From NCBI GenBank assembly GCA_031213475.1, contig JARUPZ010000018.1, positions 3,162,733-3,226,732 of the forward strand: DNA of 64,000 bases. Reading direction: 5' to 3'. Numbering within the stretch: position 1 is the stretch's first letter; every line of letters begins with the position of its first letter. Below the pieces are notes generated by a model, which saw nothing but the letters and a program-made list of their open reading frames with translations, was not told the DNA's origin and did not search any database. A program made the translations under genes and the position numbers. The DNA is from Nereocystis luetkeana (Eukaryota > Sar > Phaeophyceae > Laminariales > Laminariaceae). Below are positions 38,301-51,278 of the stretch, one piece after another.

Positions 38301-41300
38301 GAAACCAAGAAACACCGAGTAATCCTTGGAGAGTTGAGACGCGAGGACGATGGACGGAAATGTAAGGACCGTTTGTTCTTCACATCTGTGTATAAACGGC
38401 ACTTTATCTTTCCGTTCGGAGCGGCTACGATCGAAGTTTCCACACGTCGCGCACGCACATCATCGATTTATTCGCTTGACGGTCTATTTTATAGACCTCT
38501 CAGTGCAGAGAAGATACATCCCGCAGGTGCCTTATGACCTACAGTGGCTAGCTAGTATTGCTGGGTGGTGAGCCGTGCACATACCTGGTACTCTGCAACG
38601 GAAGTCTACTGTCGGACATGTATCCTGGGTCACAAACATTTCACAATAACGACAGCTCACAGGGTCTTTACGTAGATCTACGTAGATCTGTGTAAATCTA
38701 GATACGTGGGTCTATCCGGCGTGTGGGAGAAGCGTCCTTCAGCTTCCTTCAGCTTCCACACACACAAGAAAGCAACAACAACAACAACAACAACAACAAA
38801 CAAAGCTGGTGTCATAGAAAGGGTACGGCCACCAAACGGGAGCGCTGCTTGCTCGCCCTTCACCTACAACCCCCACAGAAAACCGCAAAGAAAGACGAGG
38901 TAGGATACTGAGCTGCACTACTTGAGTCTCTCCGGCGGCGGCGGCCGCCGGGGCCACCAGAGCACAGGCGTGCAGGGGGGGGGGGGGATGGGGCCCACGA
39001 ATAAAGAGCCGACTGATCCACAATGAGACATAATAATCGCTCGTGGGTTGTTGCGTTACTCACCGTCCACCAGAACGAGTAGTTCGTGGGAAATCTCGTA
39101 GATTTCTCCGGTTTGGAAGCTGGCGATTGCAAAACCCCCGTGCCGACGCAGGTGACATCATACGCGTCGCAATAGTCGCAAGAGGTGGAGGCGTATATAT
39201 AAGGGGTGCGGGTCAGCAATGCAACTATAAAAGAAAAAGCACGCCGAACGAGCGAACGACCGAAAAAATTATACCACCATCGGCCGCCAATACGAGACAA
39301 AGTTGAGCTCTGATAACGAACACTAAGCGAGGGACTACATTATCACGCGGGACCATAGTAAATAGGATCAAATATTGATGGTAAAAATAGCTAAATATAC
39401 AGGTTTTTGTGACTACCGTAGGTCCCCTATTTAATATGGTCCCCTGTAATAGCAGGCGAATGAATACATGTTTTATGGGACAGAGTGGTACCCGTGGTTT
39501 GACATTTTTCGTGGCATCTCTTGGAATATTTTTTGGGTGTTTCAGTCCTCTTGAGAAATGAAAAAAAAAGAAGAGTTTATCTGAAGAGGGGGGAAAACGA
39601 CACTCTGCAACACATAAATACGTAAGGCTTGTCGTCCGATACGAGGTGCAGGAGTTCCAAGGCGCAAAAACGACCGCGAAATTTCCGCGGTGCTCTTCCC
39701 TTTAGAGGCGGAAACTAAACAATCCAGGGAGGCGGAAACAATACGTGCGTCCACGATCTATCTCAGGGCGCGGAAATATGATGCCCATCAAACACCACTA
39801 TCGCGAGGGGCCACAAAAATCAAATCCCACTCTGGGCCCAAAGAACATACTGGTATCGGTAGGGCTGGGCACTGGCACAACATATAATATTATCTATATT
39901 ATCTATATTATATTCATATATATAATATATATATATTATATTTATATATATATGCTGGCAGTAGTAAACTACTGATTAGCCTAAAAGAATGTTTTCATTC
40001 GCCTACTATTAGTAACCACGTTCGGTTGTGCAGTGCATACATGCCCTATCCCTGGTGGCGCGCGCGCTCGACGAGAAGCATTTGCAAACAATCAGGGGAC
40101 ATACCAATCACCCACCACCACCACCACAACGACCACCACCAAGCCACGAGCGATCATCAACACAGACACCAAAGCAGACCAAGAAAAAAAGCAACAATTA
40201 TCTGTTATATTTCATATATCGTAAAAACAAAAAACAAAAAACAATTATTTGTTGGATATCGTATCGGCAGTTTCGATATACAGCAGCACTGGTATCAAAA
40301 CAGTCCATGTATCGTACATGTATCGCACGTGTTTCGCCCTCCATTTCCTGTGTGGCATCCCCGCGTGTTTTTTTTATAAGCTGACACGGAACGAAAGCTT
40401 CAATAAACATATACCTATCAAAATATTAAAATCACAGTCGATTCCTTTTTTTGGTTGACCGGTACATACCGTACCGAACCCGATTCTCGTTTTCGATAAT
40501 CCCAACACCACGCACGATGCTCGAATTATCTTAGTAACCCCCCCCCCCCCCCCCCCCCTTGCCAATGGTCATTCGACTACGGCCATGCATGAGATCGAGT
40601 ACATCTCTCCTATCGAGTACACCCCCCCCCCCCCCATTACAACAAGAACAAGAAGAAAAAAACAGTGAAACGGATATCGCCCATTCATTCATGCACGGGA
40701 TCAAGAACTAAAACAGAGAAGAGAGCGATGCCGTCCCATGGTTGGCTCACTCACTCGTTTTGTCGGTTGATCGTGTTGTTGAAGAACTCGAACACCTGCC
40801 AAACGTAACCCATCGTGCCGCGTCCGCCAAGCGGGCCAAACGGGGCAAAAGGCAGTCTTAGTCCGGGATCGGATATCGATAGTAGAATGCCCCCCAAAAA
40901 AAAGCAGCGGCGTATCGGATTCATTTTGCATACAGAACGGCACGCCGTGCAGTAGCAGTGTATGATACGGTGAAAAACAAAGCACCACGGACTTAAGGGC
41001 ATGGCGTAAAACAGGCTAATAAAATACGGAAAAACGCCGACGGGAACGTGCCAGCTCGAGCGAGCTCGCTCATGGTACCATCTATACGAGTATGCATCAT
41101 GTACTGGTGCAAGAATAGATTACTCGGTCGGTCATACCACACACACTAACCGATGGCAAACCTGTAATGACTTGACGTTTAGAGCGGCGAACGCGAGGCA
41201 ACCTATCCCACCCCGGACACAGGAGCATCGATGTGCGAGAATCTATAAGTAGCAGACCTTTTAGGGCAGATACATTCCCAATCTGTACTCGTACTCGTGG

Positions 41301-42913
41301 GATCTGTAGCATATGCTGGCGGGTGGGAGCCGAAAAACCTGCACCATCGAGTCCTGTACAAAACCTCATAGCGGCAGGTTAACATCTACAGTAGTATCTG
41401 TAGATGATCTATCTGATATATCTGATATATCTGGTATATCTGATATATCCGTTGTGTGCAACCTTTTAGGAGGCACAGCAGCAGCGTCCACAGTCCACAG
41501 GCTGCTCACATTGCACCGCACCAACCGACCGACCGACTGACCGACCGTCCGACCGACCAACTCACCTTCCTGCGACGCTCCCTTGCGTTGTCGTTCTCGT
41601 GCATGAGCTTGAACACTCTGTTGAAGAAAAAAAAGACGATTATGCGGTCCACGGCACGACACGGGAGGGGGTGGAGGGGCGTTCCAGCGGCGATTGTGTT
41701 CATTCAGCACACACGACACAAAAAAAAGCAAGAAAAAAAAAACTTGATTTTAGTTGCACGCACGTATCGACCGGACACATCAGATCAGATCGGATCAGAT
41801 CTGATAGATCCCCGTTTTTTCGTGATCAGGATCGTTCATGATATACACATGACTTGCATGATCTCTACGTACAATATATCATGCTGGCGTGTTCTACGTA
41901 GATCACGTTGCCGTTTGGAAGCCGAAAAATGAGTTGCATGATTCGGCACCATGCTTCCCAGAGTTGGCTCCGTTCGACACACGTCCTGTCCAACATAACA
42001 CAAAATGCAGCTCCAAAAGCTCGACATGATCTATTGTACGCACAGCAGTACGTCTGTCCGATGTGTCGATACTTGACTCTTGACTACGATAACCTGAGGA
42101 GAGCCTTGTCTATCTACGACAGGCAATAAGTGTAAGCCCGCACGTTTTTCTCGGGCGTTGTTTCGACACGCGTTTCATGGAAAAAACAGCTAGCGACAAA
42201 CGCGACCGCTGCGGGCGGTGCCGGCAAAACTGATGAAAAAAAAAAAAAAAAAAGCATCGCAAATTCGTCCGGGAATACAGAGACCACTTGGACACCGTAC
42301 CCGAGCATCCGAACGAACACATGCTGCTAATATTCCGAACAAAAGCGGTTGTACACATGCATGCGCCTGGCAGTACGAGGCGGCGCCGATCATGAGTCGA
42401 CATCGCTACGATACGTACGGAGTGCAAAAAAGGCAGCGGACCTAAACCGCGAACGAGCACATGCAGCCCCCCCCCCCCGCGGCAGGAGGGCCGTTCGGGG
42501 TTGTTCTTATCTTCCCCTGGAAGCACGAAAACGCGCACACGACAGAGGGTGACGGAGGTCATGAACTGTCTTCAACCTTATCTCGTAACGTGCCTGAATT
42601 GTACTCCCGTGACTGGAGCTCTCGAAACTTCACGGCAAGCTCGTACAAAGCACCACACTTAGGGTAGGCAATAGACGGATAGAAATATAGATAGATAGAC
42701 AGATGGATGGATGGATGGGTGGATGGATAGACAGGTAGATAAATAGATAAATAGATAGATGTATAGATAGACAGATAGATAAATAGATGTAGATATATAC
42801 CTGGTAGATAGATAGATAGATAGATAGACAGACAAACAGACAGGCAGATAGATCGAAAGCGGAGAAAAGAGACAACCTCTCAAGCTCTAACAGTCCAGCT
42901 CGCCAAAGTACAG

Positions 42914-42944
<31 letters not shown>

Positions 42945-44987
42945 CAGATAGATATATAGACAAATATATAGATGGACAGACAGAGAGATAGACAGACAGA
43001 TCGAAAGCGGGGAAAAGAGACACCCTCTCAAGCTCTAACAATCCAGCTCGCACGGGGGTGACGCGCACAAGCTACGCATGTACCAGTATAGTACGTGCAA
43101 TGCGACTCCTCTCGCGAATTTGTCCGAGAAATCCGACGCATACAATATCTTGCGACACGCGCGCTCCATGACGATACCTGTACAGCAAAGTACACACATA
43201 TATAGACACATATACTAATACCCCTTTTTTCTTAATAATATGATAGATGATAGACGGCTGACAAAATACCGTATTTCTCGGGGGGGGGAAAGGTTGATAC
43301 CACCCTGCCCGAAAATATAAGCACCAATATTATTGGAAAATAAAATTCAAAATGTCGTTATATTTGTGGACAGAGGTCGCTTTACGTCGCACCCATAAGC
43401 GTTACTGATAGTGTACGCTAACGAAGTAGGTACTACTGTAGCTGTCAGGTGTATGCACGTACGGATGTCGTCATCTACTTGAAAACAAAATATTTGCCAA
43501 AACAAAAAATCTACAGTAAGCTGTGAGATCAAAAAAATTGAAAAAAACCCTTAAAACTCATCTTTGCCACGAGCTTGGGAGTGATACTTCGATCAAAGAG
43601 TGCTTGCTATCATGGGCTATACATATATATGGTGTGCTAGATTTTAGATTGTGGGAAACTGCATGGTCCACTCAATCGTGACTACGGTGCTGGTTCATGT
43701 CTGGTATACGGTGGTATTATAATATGCCATCGACAGAGACGCAGGCACAGCTGTTTTGTCCCAAACCGCTGTAGTGTCGTACTCGTGTTTACGTACTCAA
43801 ACCGGCAGTATTGCACCAAAAGCATCAAGAAGTGGGGGGGGGGGGTGTACTCGATAGGAGAGATGTACTCGATCTCATGCATGGCCGTAGTCGTATGACC
43901 ATAGACCCTCGCATCCCTACGATGCCGGGACGGAGCATGTCGGGTTTTCACCGACCAGGCAGACATTGCTTGCACCAAGCGCGAAGCGCCGTGAGGCGTC
44001 TGGCGAGTCGCATGAAGGGTGAGCTGCATCCTACTAAGAACCGCTTATTGAGGCGGACTTGCACATGGATGACAGCTTCAATGAGTTAATTTAGTTTCCG
44101 GTGTAGGCACTTCCAGAGACGGGTGGGTGCACTCATTATCACGCATAGCGTGGTCGTCTGACCATGGACCCTCGCATCCCTACAATGCCGGAAATTTCAC
44201 CGACCAGGCAGAAATCGCAACGTAGCACCAAGCGCGATCACGCGCCGTGGGAGGGGTATTCGGCGAGTCGCACGAAGGGTGGGCTGCATCCTTCGAAGGA
44301 CCGCTTGTGAGGCAGGCGGACTTTCTTGCACATGGACGACCGCGTCGAATGGAGGGTGAGGGGAAAGGGCCGAGAAGCCCGGAGAGCTTGTTACGAGCAC
44401 CGTGTCAAAGGCGGAAGATACTATTAGGTTCATTCTTATCGAAGAGCGGTTTTTCCATAATTTCCAAACTTTGGATGGAAATAATTGGAGATATGTATCA
44501 ATATGCGGAGGCGTTCTGTCACTATTCGTGAAATTCTCCAGTTCCAAAAATATCAAGTTCGTTAATATTCCAATAGAGTGTTCGCTATAGAGGTCGAAAA
44601 AAAAAAAAAAAACTTTACTTGCGCTAAAAAAAAGTGAATTTCCTTCCCTTCCTGATTTCGGTGTGTTTGCGAGTGAGGTAAATCAAATCCTGCAGGCGAC
44701 GCCTCCGAAAATAAGAAGGGAAGGGGGGAGGTGAGGCAAACGCGCCAAAAAAAAAAACAAAAAACTAAAAAACAGCTTGGGAGTAGCAACGGCGGCCCAG
44801 CAACGTTTCGGCGGCAGAGTTGACAGCGGTGCCACCACTGCCAGCCCACGACTGCAAGCAGCAGCACAGCAAGCGGCAGCTAGCAAGCGCTAGCCGCAGC
44901 TAGAGGCAGCTTGAGCAACAAAAATAAACAGCGTCAGCACCAGCACCAGCAAGCACCAGCACCAGCCAGCTTCCCTTTTTGGGTTGC

Positions 44988-45018
<31 letters not shown>

Positions 45019-46544
45019 TGCTGCTCCTGCTGCGCTCAGCCTACGCACGCCACAGCGCCGGCGGGCTTCGCTCCGCCGCCACTATCGCGGCCACTGCTGC
45101 CGCCGCTGCTGCTGCTGCTGCTGCTCCAGTGTGGTGGAATCGAAATAATACACGAGCTGTCGCACTCTGTGCGAGCACGAGTACGAGCACGAGTGTGATT
45201 GCGAGTCCCTTTTTTGGACCGAAGCATCCTCCACGTCGTCACCAAGCAGGCGAAAGCGTGTACCCTACGTAGCAGCGGCGGCGGCCCGCTGGCACAATCC
45301 AACGCCGGTCGTGCGCGCGGTACTCAAGCTACACCTCTCGAGCCTCTGTGCTCCCAGCGGTTGTCGTGATGCGTACAGCAAGCAGCATGGTGGCATGGAA
45401 GATGCTCAGTGTTTTGATCCTTCGAGATTTGAGATGATGCGTTCTGCGTCGGGATAATGCTCGGTGCGTGTAGGCCAATGGGACAGAGAGCCAAAGTTAC
45501 CGCAACTTTTGATGAAATCCTGACTTCGCTGAAGTACTTTTTCGCGTTTTTTTCAGAAATTTACCTCAAAAAGTTACCTCGGGAGAATTTTTGGAGAAGC
45601 AAAAGTTGAAAAAAAAAAACCCAAACACCCCAATATTTGGGAAAAAAAACAGGAAAAGATGGAAGATTGAAACATTGTGCGAAAAAAATGTCGAAAATTT
45701 GGGAAAAAACTCTCCGATAAGAATTATCCTTAGTAGTCCCGTTGTATACACCAGGTAGATTACGACAGTACGTAAAACAGCGGTAGAGGATAGGTCCTGA
45801 CCTGTAGTAATCGAGCCTGCGCTGCTTCCTCAGCTCGGGAAACTCTGCCATGGTATCGTGCAGGTTCTTTTCGTAGACCTGCGGAGCACTCAGACCCAAT
45901 CGAAAGTAGAGGGTAACAACCACAGAAAAAAACGGGGGGGGGGGGCAACATTCGTTAGCGGAGGGAGGGCGGTTGAGGGTTGGATCAGCTTGCTACCTGG
46001 TATTATTTAATAATATCTATTCTCGCAACCAGCGTATCTACTATACTACAAGGGTACTACAGCATGCTGAACTACAGCTAGTCGTAGCTGGTGACGATGT
46101 GACGATACGTATCAGATACCTGGTACCTGCTACCAGGTTGTATGATACTTCGGATGTATGGTACACAGATACCGAACACTGGCCCTCTGAACATTCAACA
46201 CTGTAGCGCCTTTTAGTACTGCGGTTCCGTTTGGGGGGCAAACTACTTGGAATTCAAGTAGTTTGTGCCGACCACGGGACTGGACTCCTAAAAAAGGGAC
46301 GACACGCAGATGACAACCCTTGAGGCAACACACACCCTCAGACAAAATCGAACGCTGATTTCTCTCGACAAACTGGGGGGGGGGGGATGATGGAACCGCC
46401 GGGCGATGCATGCGTCTACTATACATGGAAAAATCTCTTGAACGAGTCGAGTTATTTCGTTATTTCCAATGTTTGGAGTGGTCAACGTTGAAGCTCACGC
46501 TGCACATTGTCGGATGGCAAGCATAATAATAAGAACAACAACAC

Positions 46545-46592
<48 letters not shown>

Positions 46593-49500
46593 CAACGTAA
46601 ATAGCCAGTCGTTTTCGTAGAGTTAGTGTGCCCCCCCCCATTTGCTTTCGAGAAACTCCGCTCGCTAAACTCATCCCCCTCAGCGGGGTGCCCTATGCAT
46701 CTGCCGTCTTACGCGGTACCTGGTATATATTATTACGGGGGACCATATTAAATAGGACCTGCGGTAACACTAACACCTATATATTCCCCATTTTGACTAA
46801 CAATATTTGGTCCTATTTACTATAAGGTCCCCCGTAATATTAATAGTAAAAAATTATTAAAAAAACACTAACAAGAGCTGTAAGGTCGAGGATCTCTGCA
46901 AGGTGTGTGTGATACAACCATCGTGGGTGCTACTGCTGTGCGGGTTTGACCCTTTTAGGAACCCAGTCCCGTTTTGGGGACAAACTACTTATAATTGGAG
47001 TGCTTTGCCCCCACATGCGGGACTGCGGTGCCAAAACGTTTAACCCTTTTAGAACCGCAGTCCCGATTTGGGGGCAAACTACTTGAAATTTGAGTGGATT
47101 GTCCCCAAAATGAGACTGCAGTTCTGAAAGGGTGAACACGGTCCCGTGCAGGAAGTACAGACAGTAGTAGTCCGTACACGAGCAACAAAAACCTGAAGCT
47201 GCAGCATTTCAACTGGAGTGTATTGCCACCCTGGCCGGAAATTTGATCAACGTCTACTAATAATATTGACATCAGAGTATACCACCCCTGGCCGGAAATA
47301 CAATCAACGTCTGATATTGGCATCAGAGTCCAAACAGTCCTTACATTTACGGCCAGAATGATACCTCTCTGGCCGTAAACACAAGGACATCTTGGTCTTC
47401 ATATTAATGTCTAAGAGTTCCTTATATTTACGACCAAGAGATCGTTTTGTTTTTTTTTGTTTCGTTTTCCCTCGACAATGGTAACAAGGGAGCTATAAAA
47501 TTCGACCATCTTTTTTTTTCCCCGGAAGACAGGCTAAGGTAAGACTCTCTCTCTCTCGACCAGGATCTTCTCCGAAAACGCCCTCGTTTGTTCCGTATGG
47601 TTGGCATAACCTTTAACGTTATGGAAAGCAATCGCTTCGTATATACATACCCCTCTGTCCTCTTCTCACGGTAGCCCGGAAAAAAAATGGGGGGGGGGGG
47701 TACTCGATAGGAGAGATGTACTCGATCTCATGCATGGCCGTAGCCGTATGACCATAGACCCTCGCATCCCTACAATGCCGGGACGGAGCATGTCGGGTTT
47801 TCACCGACCAGGCGGACATTGCTTGCACCAAGCGCGAAGCGCCGTGAGGTGTCTGGCGAGTCGCATGGAGGGTGAGCTGCATCCTCTACTAAGAACCGCT
47901 TATTGAGGCGGACTTGCCTATCGACGACAGCTTCAATGAGTGGATCTTCTCCGAAAACACCCTAGTTTGTTCCGTATTGTTGGCATAACCTTTAACGTTA
48001 TGGAAAGCAATCGCTTCGTATATACATACCCCTCTGTCCTCTTCTCACGGTAGCCCGGAAAAAAAATGGGGGGGGGGGGTACTCGATAGGAGAGATGTAC
48101 TCGATCTCATGCATGGCCGTAGCCGTATGACCATAGACCCTCGCATCCCTACAATGCCGGGACGGAGCATGTCGGGTTTTCACCGACCAGGCGGACATTG
48201 CTTGCACCAAGCGCGAAGCGCCGTGAGGTGTCTGGCGAGTCGCATGGAGGGTGAGCTGCATCCTCTACTAAGAACCGCTTATTGAGGCGGACTTGCCTAT
48301 CGACGACAGCTTCAATGAGTGGATCTTCTCCGAAAACACCCTAGTTTGTTCCGTATTGTTGGCATAACCTTTAACGTTATGGAAAGCAATCGCTTCGTAT
48401 ATACATACCCCTCTGTCCTCTTCTCACGGTAGCCCGGAAAAAAAGGGGGGGGGGGAAGCTCACAAGAAGCTCATGCTTGCTATAGGATTCCTGGAGAACT
48501 TCGAGGAGCGGTCATACTAAATTCGGTGTCGAAACACAACCCCTTTCCAAAAAAGAAATGCGTGAAAAGCCTGTGCTATTTTCACAAAGAAGGGCGGAGG
48601 GGGGGGGGGGCAGGGGAGGGGGGCTTTTACAAAAAGCTCATGCTTACCATAGATTCCTGAGCGAACCAGAAATCCGAGGAGCGGTCAGACTAAACTCGGT
48701 GTCAAAACACATTTTTTTTTTCAATAAGAAATGTGTGAAAAGCCTGGGCTGCGAATACTGCTGTAGTAGTACGGGGGGGGCATAGTTAACAGGACCAAAT
48801 ATTGTTAGTAAAAATGGTTAAACATATAGGTTTTTATGTATACCATAGGTCCTGTTAACTATGGTCCCCCGCACTCGAGGGCGGTGCCCCGACACAGTAC
48901 AGTCCGTACCGTAGCAGGGGTCCCTCTATAACGATGCCAGTTTAGAAAATTCCGGGTGCCCATTTTCAAATAAGAAATCTGAGATAACCCTGGGCTACGT
49001 AACATATCTCGGTTTTCTCTGGAGAGGGCCGGTACTCTACGGCGGCACCCTGCTATACGTATAGCACGCCACGGCAGCAGCAAGGGTCCCTCCAGAATGC
49101 CAGTTTGATGATGCCGGGTGCACGATATAACAGCGCCTGTGACATCGCTCGGCACAGGCGGGATTCACCATCGTGGCGGTGTGCGGAGCAACGCCGGAGC
49201 TCGCTATCAATATACAACAGTGACGGTATATCACACGTAGTGCGTTCTTTTTCTTTGTTTTTCGAGTGTACACACCAGGTTTGTTCGTCATACCATGGAT
49301 GTGTTTCCTCGTGTTATTTTGGTTGCATTGCAAGTGGTGCGGGATGGTACATCACAGCTCGTTGCGCACCGTTTCCCTTCCGGACTGGTATGGCACCGCA
49401 GTTTATGGTGTTGTGGTCCTAGTTGGTATCACAGATTTTACCCATGCCCGTGGTCCATAGACTACCGTTCTTCCCAGTGACTCTATCTAGTCACTGGGCT

Positions 49501-50042
49501 CCGCCACGGATTTTTTTTTAAACCACAAATCCCCTGCTCTTCAACTCTATCCTGAGATCTAATTGCATAGCCATCCCCTGTCAACTATTCCCAGATTATT
49601 CAAGTTCAAGCCAAAGATGGATCTGCTGCCAAATCAACCACAATCAATTCGATCTTTCCTCTGATATATACCGGGTACCAGGTTAAGAATTTGCCTCCGA
49701 AGTTCCAACCGGCACCTTGAACAATCTGGCCCTAATATCACGCACAAGTTCAACGTTTCATCTGCGTTGTTTCATCGGGATCTCTTGTCTTTTCGATGGG
49801 CATCAGTCTGCTCTATAAATGGTCTGCTCCAGCACCTCTTTCTTGTCGCTACATGTCACGTTTCGTTTCTAATAGGAGTAATGATCGACGGTGCGCTCAC
49901 GACTTCTTATTACGTAGCCGTCTCTCGACATTACGATAGTAACTATATCTCTCCAGCTATCGCGACCGACACGAGGCCCAAGGCAGCAGCGGCTACGAGG
50001 CCCGAGCATTTGTCCTGCTGTCGTACATAGCTGGCAAGGTAC

Positions 50043-50078
<36 letters not shown>

Positions 50079-50271
50079 TTGGCTGCAGCAGGGCGAGGCT
50101 TGCGACGGTACTATTTGGTCGGGATGAGGATGTCACGTCTCTTGCACCTTCTCTCTAGAATTTTTCTTCCCCCTCGAGAAGAAAAGAAGGAGTTGGCCCG
50201 AGCTTGCAGCTACGTACGAGGCAAGAGCGTGCGCTCCGTTCAGTCGTCTAGAATAAGGCTCGAGGAATACA

Positions 50272-50307
<36 letters not shown>

Positions 50308-51227
50308 GCTACGAGGCCCGAGCGTGTGCTAGGTCGTCGTGAATGACTGGCAATACACGCAGTAGTAGCAACAGCAAGCTCGGGGCAGCCCTTTTCTCTT
50401 CTCTGCAAGCAAAAATAGCTGATGCGGAAAATCCGCATCCCGACCGAACCATGCGCTCCAGCCTCGCACTGCTTTCGTGTACCTAGCCAGATATTTATGA
50501 CGACCGAATACATGGCTCGGGGCTCGTAGCGGCTGCTGCCGTGTACCTTGCCGTTGATTACTCGGGACGACCGAACACACGCTCGGGACTTCGCAGGCGA
50601 GGCGGCGGGGAGCGGGTCGGGCCCAGCTTGCAAAAACCCCGTGTGCGTGCCAAGGATGGCCTCTCGAGACTCCGTGGATCATTGGTTTGAATGGAACCGT
50701 CAGGTCAGCGGAGTCAGCCGGTCGTTCGTCGATCTGTCTGATGTGAAGTGTGACGAAATCAACACGAAACGATACAGGTTACGCCGCTCGACATTGCTCC
50801 GGATTGGATGAAAAAATGCACGGAGACGACAAAGCAGCGCAACGAACAGTACAACAACAGTACTCGCAAGTACAGTACTTCTTGTCTTCGAGCATCCACT
50901 GCAAATTGCAGCAGGATCAAGAGGTAGACACGCATTACACTAATACTACTACTGTACACACCACTCAGCAGCAGCAGCAGCAGCCGTAGAATTCTACGAT
51001 TGTCCGCCAATTGAATGCACTACGAACGAGTATCTACTGCTGTATTTCCAAACTTCACAGGCGGGGCGGCGGGGGGAGCGGGTCGGGGCAGTAGTACTAC
51101 AGAACAAAAGTAGTTCCTGTTCTTCTATTAATAGTATCCAGAGCAAATTGCAGCAGGATGAAGGGGTAGACACACTTTACAGTACAGTACACTGCTGTGA
51201 TACTCCAGCACACACAACACAGCAGCA

Positions 51228-51278
<51 letters not shown>

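Larger units (their letters stand above)
47563..48448. repeat. Tandem duplication, 379 bp period, 2.3 copies
   Basis: Units start GGATCTTCTCCGAAAAC at 47,563, 47,942 and 48,321. The first two are complete and nearly identical; the third stops at its poly-G run. Each full unit contains a family C repeat (see 43.8 kb). The near-identity points to a recent duplication. Confidence 0.9.

Noticed and set aside
42630-43031. Leu/Ile/Tyr/Ser-rich membrane-like protein
   Set aside because: Arises from GATA microsatellites on the opposite strand.
43846-44090. 5S rRNA-derived element
   Set aside because: The reverse strand has ACTACGGCCATGC, like 5S rRNA, but the following internal control region does not match, and the resemblance is at the wrong end of the repeat.
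44562-44867. Minus-strand exon DLIYLTRKHTEIRKGRK
   Set aside because: Good acceptor and protein-like, but there is no GT donor before the stop and the phase does not match exon 2.
50680-50745. Minus-strand IDERPADSADLT as an exon between exons 1 and 2
   Set aside because: The acceptor is acceptable, but the donor (ACG|GTTCCA) is poor and exons 1 and 2 already fit in phase.
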